Source: Chlorobiaceae bacterium (GTDB lineage: Bacteria > Bacteroidota > Ignavibacteria > UBA10030 > SZUA-254). From it: DNA of 64,000 bases. Of this stretch, positions 45,325-52,821 are shown one piece after another (the stretch's first letter is position 1; each line of letters opens with the position of its first letter). Position numbers and translations under genes: made by a program. The notes under the pieces were generated by a model that saw nothing but the letters and a program-made list of their open reading frames with translations, did not search any database and was not told the origin of the DNA. The stretch lies in the NCBI GenBank assembly GCA_013824245.1, contig PNNN01000051.1, positions 62,001 to 126,000 on the forward strand, given 5' to 3'.

Positions 45325-46488
45325 TTATCTTACAAAATATTCTGCAATCACCTTCTGCCAACTCACATCGGAAAGTTCTTCAAGTTGCCCGATATAAATC
45401 TGACCCTCTTCTATATATTCACCTTCTCGTTTTTCGGATTTCAATATATCCTTTATTAATATTTTGCAATTTTCAATATCATTCTGGAATAAAGCAACAG
45501 CAGATTTACCGATGTACATTCCTTTAATTTCGTCATCTATTTTATCCGTATCAAGAGCGCAAATCCAATTTCTTTCATAAGGGGTCATCTCTAGTGCCAC
45601 AAGATTTCTCAGCAAAACTGTATTTACCTGTGATACTTTTCCGGTAATTGGAGAATTAAAAGTAACGCTTCTGCCTCCTTGCTTCACCGTAAATAGCGGC
45701 TGACCAGCTTTTATGTTCATACCAAGATTTGGAAGTTCAATCGAATCTATTTTGCCAATTAATTTTTTAGCAAAGTCATCTATGCCAATTTTTGTAATTC
45801 CTTCTTGATTGATGCTAAACCATGTATGATTCTTAGCTATGAATACACCGCCGGGAATTGAAAACTCTCCTTTGATAAAATCATGCGAGGCTGGAAGATG
45901 AGTGATATGCACATTAGGTTTGAGTTGCTTCTGGATTTTATCCTGTCTTTTAATTAATATTTTCTTCACGAAGGCAAGAAGCTCGTCTTCGGTAAATGGT
46001 TTTTGGACATAATCCATTACACCATATTTCATCGTTTCAACAGCAGTTTCCACAGAAGCGTATCCTGTAATAATAATTACATCTATGTCGGGGCGTAAAT
46101 GTTTTACCGACTTTGTCACTTCAACTCCATCCATGAGTGGCATTTTGAGATCGGTAAAAACAAAATCGTAATGACGTTTTTGTATCAAACCGAGAGCTTC
46201 CTGACCTGTTTCTACAGTATCTATAGAGTAACCGTCAAGCACAAGAATTTTTCTGAAGCTGCCAAGAATAACTTCCTCATCATCAACACAAAGAATTTTA
46301 GCTTTTGGATTTCCGACTTCAGCACGTTTTAATGTTTTTGCCTCGCTGGTAAAATCTAGCTTAAGACTTTCCTGTAAAACAATTTCACGCTCTTTCTTTA
46401 ACTTATTTTCGGTTAAGCGCTTGCTAATCATACGGATCAAGATATCAGCAATGATGAATATAATTACTGCAAGTATTAATAATGCCAT
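45325..46488 (-). CDS. Membrane-anchored response regulator with degenerate GcvH-like domain
   Basis: A 387-residue protein with an unusual build. An N-terminal membrane helix (about 3-20) and charged linker are followed by a receiver domain at about 64-180 (LCVDDEEV, phosphoacceptor Asp113 in FVFTDLKMP, IIITGYAS, VQKPFTEDEL). A domain at about 212-316 aligns with glycine-cleavage H protein (HTWFSINQEGITKIGIDDFA, ELPNLGMNIKAGQPLFTV, SPITGKVSQVN). The lipoyl-lysine position is glycine (about residue 272), so it cannot be a lipoyl carrier by the usual residue. No DNA-binding domain is seen. It is the last gene of the kinase-cytochrome unit. Output is unknown. Confidence 0.85.
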   Translation of the reverse strand: MALLILAVIIFIIADILIRMISKRLTENKLKKEREIVLQESLKLDFTSEAKTLKRAEVGNPKAKILCVDDEEVILGSFRKILVLDGYSIDTVETGQEALGLIQKRHYDFVFTDLKMPLMDGVEVTKSVKHLRPDIDVIIITGYASVETAVETMKYGVMDYVQKPFTEDELLAFVKKILIKRQDKIQKQLKPNVHITHLPASHDFIKGEFSIPGGVFIAKNHTWFSINQEGITKIGIDDFAKKLIGKIDSIELPNLGMNIKAGQPLFTVKQGGRSVTFNSPITGKVSQVNTVLLRNLVALEMTPYERNWICALDTDKIDDEIKGMYIGKSAVALFQNDIENCKILIKDILKSEKREGEYIEEGQIYIGQLEELSDVSWQKVIAEYFVR

Positions 46489-46526
46489 GGCGTTTCTCCT
46501 AAAAAGAATAATTTGTTAAACTTTTA

Positions 46527-47348
46527 TTAAGTACGAATCTGCATTCTATCTGAACTGCAAGGAACTAAATTTTTAATTTCATAACCAAGGTCATGAGGTA
46601 TAACGCGATATACCCATCCTTCAAAGTAAGGATCTTTTTCGATCAGGTTAGAAACTAATTTAAGATTTTTATTCACATCAATTATTCTGCCTGAAACGGG
46701 AGAATGAATTTTATGTATTCTCTCATCCCTTGATTTGATTGTAAGACAACTAATGCCTTGTGCGACCTCATTTTCAAGATCGAGAAATTCGATTTCTGCA
46801 ACTGAATCAATTGTTGCAAGAAAAAAATCGCAAACACCTATTAAAACCGATCCATCCCTTTCTTCAAACAGCCAGCTTGAATGACCGAGACGATAATATT
46901 TTGCTGGGCAGTCAACATAATATAATTCATTTTTTTGATCTTTTATTAACGATTGTTTTTGCTTCTTGTTAATTTGCTGATATTTGTTCGCGCGATAAAT
47001 TGAACTCAGCAATTCGTCCACGGTAAATGGTTTGGGAATAAAATCTATTGCACCCCGGTAAAGTGAATTAACAGCGTTTTCAACAGTTGAATAGCCTGTC
47101 ATCATTATTAAAGCGCTGTCGATATTTCTCTTTTGAAGCTCATTTAAAATCTGGAAACCATCACCATCGGGCATCATAATATCGCAGATGATAATAGAGT
47201 AATATTTTTTTGAGATTTTATCAATTGCAGCCGTTACATTTAAAGCAGTATCAATTGAATAATTTTCGAGTGAGCAGATTTTAACCACTCCATCTATTAT
47301 TACACTCTCATCATCAATGACCAATATGTTCGATTGTTTATTCATCAA
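46527..47348 (-). CDS. Response regulator with degenerate GcvH-like domain
   Basis: A 273-residue soluble regulator. The receiver domain spans about 6-120 (LVIDDESV, Asp56 in IIICDIMMP, MMTGYST, IPKPFTVDEL). The H-protein-like domain spans about 152-254 (YRLGHSSWLFEERDGSVLIG, HSPVSGRIIDVN, EKDPYFEGWVYRVIP). The last motif closely matches the GcvH C-terminal DPYGEGWLFKI pattern. The lipoyl lysine is replaced by Glu (about residue 209). It is paralogous to the next regulator but lacks its membrane helix. It lies 6 bases after the sensor kinase gene, so the two form a unit. No DNA-binding or enzymatic output domain is present. Confidence 0.87.
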   Translation of the reverse strand: MMNKQSNILVIDDESVIIDGVVKICSLENYSIDTALNVTAAIDKISKKYYSIIICDIMMPDGDGFQILNELQKRNIDSALIMMTGYSTVENAVNSLYRGAIDFIPKPFTVDELLSSIYRANKYQQINKKQKQSLIKDQKNELYYVDCPAKYYRLGHSSWLFEERDGSVLIGVCDFFLATIDSVAEIEFLDLENEVAQGISCLTIKSRDERIHKIHSPVSGRIIDVNKNLKLVSNLIEKDPYFEGWVYRVIPHDLGYEIKNLVPCSSDRMQIRT

Positions 47349-47354
47349 TCAAAC

Positions 47355-49226
47355 TTACTTCTGCTGTGTAAGTGGAAGCCGGATAATAAAAGTAGTACCT
47401 TTTTCTTCTTCGCTTTCAACGCTTATAGTTCCATTATGATTATCGATTATTCCCCAGATTACAGCCAAACCAAGTCCTGTACCTTTTTGTCCTTTAGTTG
47501 AGAAAAATGGCTCAAAGATTTTTGGAAGATCATCTTTACTAATTCCGCAACCCGTATCGCTGATTCTTATTTCTATATACTCTTTTAATCCCGAAGAATC
47601 AACAAAATCCCATTTCTCCCAGTTACTGTTTTCAGAAGAACATACTTCGTAAACACCCTGCCCGCTTATCTCGAATGCAAGAACAGGCGCGCCGCATTGG
47701 GGGCAGGATTTATCGGGCTGAACAAGCGATGTATCGCAATCCGGGCAAACAAATTTGGTCTCTTTATCTATTTTAACTCCGGGATAATAATGGTTACGAT
47801 GTTTTCCGTAAACAGGATCAAGATGAATTATTCCCCCATTGCCGGCAGAAACAACTTTTACTTTCAATGCCGGTAGCCCGTCAATCTTAAAATCGTTATC
47901 AATTAGACTGTGACGTTTTGGACATGATGCTTTCTTTATCTGAGCAACTCCAAATGGGGAAAGAGAAATTTGTTTTTTAACTATTGTTATTGTTCCACCG
48001 TCTTTGCCAATTGCATCTGACGCATTTACAAAAAGGTTGATGAATACTTGTTGAATTTGATTTGAATCGACAGTTATTGGGGGAAGATTGTTTTCCGACT
48101 TTCTGATAATTTTTATTTTTTTTACCGACAACTGTTTTTCAACTACAATGATTGCTTTGTCAATAATTTCATTCAAATTTGCATTGCTTTTTCTGGGAAC
48201 GGACTGCCGAGCAAAATCCAATAAGCTTTTTACAATTTCCCGGCTTCGTATAGTTTCTCTGACGATAATATTCAGATCTTCCTGAAGTTCGGGGTTATCC
48301 TTTGTTCTCTTTAAAAGAAAGCTGCTGTAAGTCAGGACTCCGGTCAGGGGGTTATTTATTTCGTGAGCAACGCCTGCGGCAAGGCGTCCCAGCGAAGCCA
48401 TTTTGTCCGATTGAAAAAGCTGCATGCGTGCTTCTGCGAGCTTCTTTGTCATATTGTTAAATGAAGAACCAAGTTTTCCTATTTCATCATCGCTGAGATC
48501 TTTAATGGCATAATTCAAATTCCCCTGACTAACCTGTAATGTCGCATTCAACAAATCATTAACGGGATTAGATACCCAGCGTCTTACGAAGAAAGCGATC
48601 AATAATCCAACTGCGATTATTGCAACAATTGCAAAGATCACAATTTCCAATTCTCGTGTAATAATCGCGTTATCAACCTCTGCAAGGGAGATTGAAACAT
48701 CCAGAACACCAAGAACTTTTTGATTTTTCGGATGAGCATGACAGTTCGCCTGCCAACACGATGTTTCGTTGTAAATCGGGGTAATTATTCCAAGAACACG
48801 GTTGGAGTCTGGATGAATCTTGAATATTCGGGTTCGCTCGGTGATAGAGATCTGCTCTAAAGGTTGATCTTCCGAGTGGCATGCATAACAACTCTCAGCA
48901 CGCTTATCAACCATTTTATTTATGTTTTTAGAATCGGATGAATAAATAATCTCACCGATTTTATTTATGATTCTCACATCTCTTATTTGCGGCTGCGTTC
49001 CAATTGAATTAATTGTCTGTTGAATTCTATCTCTTTGATTTAACATCATATCAAACCGGGTGCTGGATATAACCGTTTCACCAAGCTGATTTGCATGTCG
49101 TTCAACTTCAGAAATCAAGCTGCTGCTCTGCGATGTAATATTGAAGTATGCAAATACGCCAATTATTACAAGCGATGTTAATGCAACAGCGAATATTAAC
49201 CGAAATCCAATCTTCTTAAAAAGCAT
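47355..49226 (-). CDS. Haem-motif sensor histidine kinase with zinc-ribbon insertion
   Basis: A 623-residue membrane kinase. Helices at about 8-28 and 195-214 enclose an external sensor region of about 165 residues that contains two haem c attachment motifs, CYACH (113-117) and CWQANCH (157-163, CX4CH). HAMP and HisKA follow (His288 in AAGVAHEINNPLTG). The ATPase domain has an N box (VFINLFVNASDAIG) and G1/G2 boxes (ISDTGCGISKDD, GQKGTGLGLAVI). Between them about 130 residues are inserted, carrying CPDC (494-497), CPQC (508-511) and a CPKRH (435-439). This suggests sensing by haem redox state or ligand, with a metal site tuning catalysis. Inference beyond the motifs. Confidence 0.9.
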   Translation of the reverse strand: MLFKKIGFRLIFAVALTSLVIIGVFAYFNITSQSSSLISEVERHANQLGETVISSTRFDMMLNQRDRIQQTINSIGTQPQIRDVRIINKIGEIIYSSDSKNINKMVDKRAESCYACHSEDQPLEQISITERTRIFKIHPDSNRVLGIITPIYNETSCWQANCHAHPKNQKVLGVLDVSISLAEVDNAIITRELEIVIFAIVAIIAVGLLIAFFVRRWVSNPVNDLLNATLQVSQGNLNYAIKDLSDDEIGKLGSSFNNMTKKLAEARMQLFQSDKMASLGRLAAGVAHEINNPLTGVLTYSSFLLKRTKDNPELQEDLNIIVRETIRSREIVKSLLDFARQSVPRKSNANLNEIIDKAIIVVEKQLSVKKIKIIRKSENNLPPITVDSNQIQQVFINLFVNASDAIGKDGGTITIVKKQISLSPFGVAQIKKASCPKRHSLIDNDFKIDGLPALKVKVVSAGNGGIIHLDPVYGKHRNHYYPGVKIDKETKFVCPDCDTSLVQPDKSCPQCGAPVLAFEISGQGVYEVCSSENSNWEKWDFVDSSGLKEYIEIRISDTGCGISKDDLPKIFEPFFSTKGQKGTGLGLAVIWGIIDNHNGTISVESEEEKGTTFIIRLPLTQQK

Positions 49227-49257
49227 ATTACGAAATTATTATTCAATTCAAATTTAA

Positions 49258-50397
49258 TTATTTACCAACTAATATCCCTGGTTTTTGCTTTGGATATACA
49301 AAGTTTTCGTGGCAACCATTGCAGCCGGGTTTAACAGAATAATCATTACCGGCATGGCAATCTTCGCAGCCAAGTTCTGAATGTGGCTCGGTAAGCCGCA
49401 AGCCGGTTACATAATGCTTAAAGGTTTCTTTTTTCCAGTTCTTATGGCAACTTACACATTGATTATTAAGTTTTTGATATGGCCGCTTTGATCCATGACA
49501 ATTAATACAAGAAAGATTAATGTGATGTTTTTTCAGCGCCCACCCAGTTCTCTTCTCATGATTAAATTGTTCAACTTGTTTATCAAGATGACATTTTGCA
49601 CAGTCATCTTTTGCGTGACAACTAAAGCATTTTTTATGGTGGTCTTCTAATGATTTTTTCTCCTTTACTAATTTTAATTTATCACTCGATGGATTATTCA
49701 CATCATGGCATTTCGTGCAGCTTTCCTGTGCATGGCAGTCAATACAATTTAATTTGAAATTTTTTACGTGGTCGTCATGATAGTAAGTTACAAACTTTCC
49801 TTTTTCATAATTTGTTTCGTAGACAATTTTAGTTGGTTCAGTAACGGGTGGATGAACTTTACCTGCTAATTGTTTTTTCGACTCCTCTTTATGTGATCCT
49901 TTTACTTCGCTTATTGGAATGTGGCAAGATTTGCAACCTGTTTCATGACTCCACTCTCGATGGCACTCCATACATTGTCTGTGATAAGCGCCTTTCAGAT
50001 CAAGAATGGCGATATTCTCTCGTTGTCTTGAGGGTTCATGACATTTGCTACATTTTAAAATTTGTTCTAAAGTATTGTGATGATGGCAATTCCCACAGCC
50101 ACCAAGCATTACGGACATCTGTGCATGGATCCTGTGTGAAAAATAAACAGGACCAAACCTCTCATTCGCTTGATCAATAATAACAAGTTCATCGGTTTGT
50201 TCGGCTTTGAGATAAACCGTAATCATTTTTTCACGAGGACAAGCTACCCAGCAAGGTTCATCTTTTGTTGGGAGACCACAAGTATGACATGATACACAAT
50301 TAATGTGCAGCTTCGCGTGATCTTTACCGGGGCTCTGCTGTGCATAAGTTCCAACTGTAAAAAATAATACAAATATAACGGCAAAAATCTTTTTCAT
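49258..50397 (-). CDS. Exported 13-heme c-type cytochrome
   Basis: A 379-residue periplasmic cytochrome with a signal peptide (about 1-19, cleavage after TYAQ). Thirteen CXXCH motifs are countable: CVSCH, CGNCH, CSKCH, CMECH, CKSCH, CIDCH, CTKCH, CFSCH, CAKCH, CINCH, CVSCH, CEDCH and CNGCH. An extra cysteine cluster near residues 37-54 (CHTCGLPTKDEPCWVAC) has no haem motif. The gene overlaps the HybB-like gene by four bases, so it is very probably a subunit or direct partner of that quinone module, as cytochromes are in Hmc-type complexes. Confidence 0.93.
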   Translation of the reverse strand: MKKIFAVIFVLFFTVGTYAQQSPGKDHAKLHINCVSCHTCGLPTKDEPCWVACPREKMITVYLKAEQTDELVIIDQANERFGPVYFSHRIHAQMSVMLGGCGNCHHHNTLEQILKCSKCHEPSRQRENIAILDLKGAYHRQCMECHREWSHETGCKSCHIPISEVKGSHKEESKKQLAGKVHPPVTEPTKIVYETNYEKGKFVTYYHDDHVKNFKLNCIDCHAQESCTKCHDVNNPSSDKLKLVKEKKSLEDHHKKCFSCHAKDDCAKCHLDKQVEQFNHEKRTGWALKKHHINLSCINCHGSKRPYQKLNNQCVSCHKNWKKETFKHYVTGLRLTEPHSELGCEDCHAGNDYSVKPGCNGCHENFVYPKQKPGILVGK

Positions 50398-51641
50398 TTT
50401 TCCACTCCTCTGATTGTATATTTTTTGGGTTGGGCAGTTTGTTGACCGGGTAAGCTTATGACAGGAAAATTCATGACAATAAATCTGTACGCGAGAACCA
50501 ACAGTGCCACAAATCCCACAGTTACCGAAATTTCACCGAATGATGGAAAATACGATTCGGTTGAATAAGGTGGCGTATATGCAACAACAAAATTATTTAT
50601 TCGGTTCAACAATACTCCGAAAACAACAAGTGCCGATGCTGTAAAAAGAAGCGGAGGTGATTTCAAAACTTTTGGTGATAAGAACATTCTTAATGGAATA
50701 ATTACGCCCAAAACAACTTCGATTGAAAACATTACGCTCGCAGTTGTAAATTCATTTAAATAAACAAACGTTTCTCTGATGAACATATCACCGATCTTAA
50801 ACGCAAGATATATTCCCAGCAATGGTGCGATCATCGAACCTAATCTTGAAAGAATGTGCATTTCAGGTTTTAACTTTAGTGAACGCGAAGCTATCAGAGA
50901 TTCAAAAATCACCATCGGGAAACCAACAGAAACCGCAGATAGTAAAAATAACAACGGGAGAACAGGGGTTTGCCAGAGCGGATGCATCTTTGGTCCGGCA
51001 ATAACCATTAATGTGCCGAGTGAAGACTGATGAAGTGTTGAGAGAACAACTCCTGCAATTATAAATATGAACATGGTTTTTGAAAGTCCGCGATCAAGTA
51101 ATCTCAATATTTTATCGGCGGGTTTGTTTAAGGCAGTGAGTAATCCGGGTAGATTAACTTTTCCGATAAATCGTTCTGTAACAATCGGAAGAAATTCAAT
51201 GTAGAGAACCGTCATATAAATCATAACGCAGATGCCGACTTCAAACAAAGCCGAATTTCCATTCCACATAATTAATGGATGCCAGATGAAGTACCATCTT
51301 CCTATATCAACAAAAACTCCTACTGCAACAAAAGTATAGCCGAGCATAGCCGTTAACAATGCGGGGCGTACAATGGCATGATATTCTTCTTTGTGCATAA
51401 CATGGCCGAAAGCTGCGGTTGTAAATCCACCAGCGGCAAGCGCAACACCGGCAGCAACATCAACTCCAATCCATAATCCCCATGGGTATTGATCGTTAAG
51501 ATTCGTTACCGCACCCAAGCCAAAGAAAAATCTTCCCATCAGGAAAACTAAACCATTGAGGGCAATTACGATGAGTACATAAACACCGGGTGTAAAAAAT
51601 TTATGTTTGATTGGAACGGGATTAACTAATTCGTGGCTCAT
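50394..51641 (-). CDS. HybB/NrfD-family quinone-interacting membrane subunit
   Basis: A 415-residue integral membrane protein with about ten helices. The start KFFTPGVYVLIVIALNGLVFLMGRF, of which PGVYVLIVIALNG is a hydrophobic helix, is followed by the family segment DQYPWGLWIGVDVAAGVALAAGGF (core YPWGLWIGVDVAAG). GRWYFIWHPLIMWNGNSALFEVGICVMIY comes next (core IWHPLIMWNGNSALFE), as in HybB. It should pass electrons between menaquinol and the adjoining Fe-S protein. No hydrogenase or reductase catalytic subunit is encoded next to it. It overlaps both neighbours by four bases. Confidence 0.92.
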   Translation of the reverse strand: MSHELVNPVPIKHKFFTPGVYVLIVIALNGLVFLMGRFFFGLGAVTNLNDQYPWGLWIGVDVAAGVALAAGGFTTAAFGHVMHKEEYHAIVRPALLTAMLGYTFVAVGVFVDIGRWYFIWHPLIMWNGNSALFEVGICVMIYMTVLYIEFLPIVTERFIGKVNLPGLLTALNKPADKILRLLDRGLSKTMFIFIIAGVVLSTLHQSSLGTLMVIAGPKMHPLWQTPVLPLLFLLSAVSVGFPMVIFESLIASRSLKLKPEMHILSRLGSMIAPLLGIYLAFKIGDMFIRETFVYLNEFTTASVMFSIEVVLGVIIPLRMFLSPKVLKSPPLLFTASALVVFGVLLNRINNFVVAYTPPYSTESYFPSFGEISVTVGFVALLVLAYRFIVMNFPVISLPGQQTAQPKKYTIRGVEK

Positions 51642-52561
51642 ATTTTTTCTTCCTCTTCTAATTCTTTACGACGTTTTGTAATCCACATGATTCCGCCCAG
51701 CAGTGCATATAAAGAAACAGGCGGAACGAAGTAAGCGAAAATTCCATGCTGGATAGATTCGGAAACACCGGGGGCAGGATTTTTTCCCAAATCGGGAAAA
51801 TCAAGTTCCTTAAATTCTTTAGAAGCAAGGTACATCCATGAAGTGCCTCCAACCTCATATTCACCCAAAATATGATTAACATAACGATTAGGATTTCGTT
51901 TAATACGATTACGTGCAATTTTAATTAGTTCATGTCTGGGTCCACATGTAAGTGCTTCAACCGGACAAATGTTAACACAGGCGGGAAGTTTTCCATCTTT
52001 TGTTCTATTAAAACAAAAATCGCATTTCATGATTAATGGATTAATTGCTTTGTCGTACTCGAATGCCGGAATCTGGAACGGGCACGCAGCCATACAATAA
52101 CGGCAGCCGATGCACATATCTGTATCCCAGATAACCGATCCGTTTTCTTGTTTAGAAAAAGCGCCAACAATGCAGGCAGAGACACAAGCCGGATGATCGC
52201 AATGCATACACTGTACTTTCACATCAACGGGAAGATTTGAATTTTTACCGTGAGGATATTCATTAACAACTGTAAGTGCTGTTTGATCAGGTCTTCTTTT
52301 AGTTTCTAGAATTTTTCTGTCTTCATAGGAATCTAAATTACCGGCAGGTAAATTATGAGCATCTTTGCAAGCCCATTCACAATTTCGACAGCCGACACAG
52401 GCAGTTGTATCAACTAAAACTCCCATCCTGTCTTCTGATAAAATATTTTTAGGTCCTGCTTTTGCTGTTGATGCCGAAAGTCCTGTAGCCACAGACCCTA
52501 TTGCTACAGATTTTTTTAGAAAATCGCGACGGCTTTTGCCAGACATTTTCATACCTTTCAA
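51638..52561 (-). CDS. HybA-like four-cluster ferredoxin subunit with Tat signal
   Basis: A 307-residue exported Fe-S protein. The Tat signal is SRRDFLKKSVAIGS near residue 9. Ligand sets for four [4Fe-4S] clusters follow: CVGCRNCEWACK, CMHCDHPACVSAC, CIGCRYCMAACPF, and CDFCFNR with CVNICPVEAL. A membrane helix near the C-terminus (about 275-297) anchors it. This is the HybA/DsrO/HmcB type. With the HybB-like protein and the 13-heme cytochrome it forms a predicted quinone-to-cytochrome (or reverse) module on the periplasmic face. It heads the six-gene leftward unit. Confidence 0.93.
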   Translation of the reverse strand: MKGMKMSGKSRRDFLKKSVAIGSVATGLSASTAKAGPKNILSEDRMGVLVDTTACVGCRNCEWACKDAHNLPAGNLDSYEDRKILETKRRPDQTALTVVNEYPHGKNSNLPVDVKVQCMHCDHPACVSACIVGAFSKQENGSVIWDTDMCIGCRYCMAACPFQIPAFEYDKAINPLIMKCDFCFNRTKDGKLPACVNICPVEALTCGPRHELIKIARNRIKRNPNRYVNHILGEYEVGGTSWMYLASKEFKELDFPDLGKNPAPGVSESIQHGIFAYFVPPVSLYALLGGIMWITKRRKELEEEEKI

Positions 52562-52627
52562 AAAGGATTAAGACAATTTAACGATAAATACAGCGGGCTG
52601 TCCATCTTATTCTAAAATTATGCCAAT

Positions 52628-52656
52628 ATTATACTGAAAACATTTAAAATAAGAAA
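52628..52656 (-). promoter_or_regulatory. Candidate promoter of the HybA-HybB-cytochrome-kinase unit
   Basis: On the minus strand TATAAT (52633-52628), a perfect -10 box, lies 17 bases after TTTCTT (52656-52651), a weak -35. Predicted start near 52621, about 60 bases before the HybA-like ATG. Confidence 0.45.
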
Positions 52657-52768
52657 GTTTGAATTTATTGATTACGTTTAGATTTGCGGGCTTTAGATTT
52701 AACTTTGTTAGATTACCACTTTAATAGAATTCTCAATATTGACAATTTAATTTTAAACAGTGATAAAT

Positions 52769-52799
52769 AAAAACCCCAGTAAGAATGACCGGGGTTTTT
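52769..52799 (-). terminator. Rho-independent terminator of the octaheme cytochrome gene
   Basis: Read on the minus strand, AAAACCCC and GGGGTTTT form a stem extended by A/T pairs around a 13-base loop, with a T-rich tail. It lies about 25 bases after the stop codon, separating this gene from the HybA unit. Confidence 0.82.
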
Positions 52800-52821
52800 A
52801 TATTGAGACTGCAATTTCAAC

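Larger units (their letters stand above)
52562..52821. other. 260-base gap holding a promoter and a terminator
   Basis: The region separates the octaheme cytochrome from the HybA-like gene, both leftward. It holds the cytochrome's terminator (52769-52799) and a candidate promoter for the HybA unit (52628-52656). No open frame of note. Confidence 0.6.

Noticed and set aside
45193-45459. 88-codon plus-strand open frame
   Set aside because: It overlaps the end of a real minus-strand regulator gene and has random-looking composition.
45325-47348. Glycine cleavage system H protein
   Set aside because: The H-like domains are fused to receiver domains, lack the lipoyl lysine, and no gcvP or gcvT is nearby.
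49258-52561. Hydrogenase-2 (hyb) operon
   Set aside because: HybA- and HybB-like subunits are present but no large or small hydrogenase subunit and no maturation genes.
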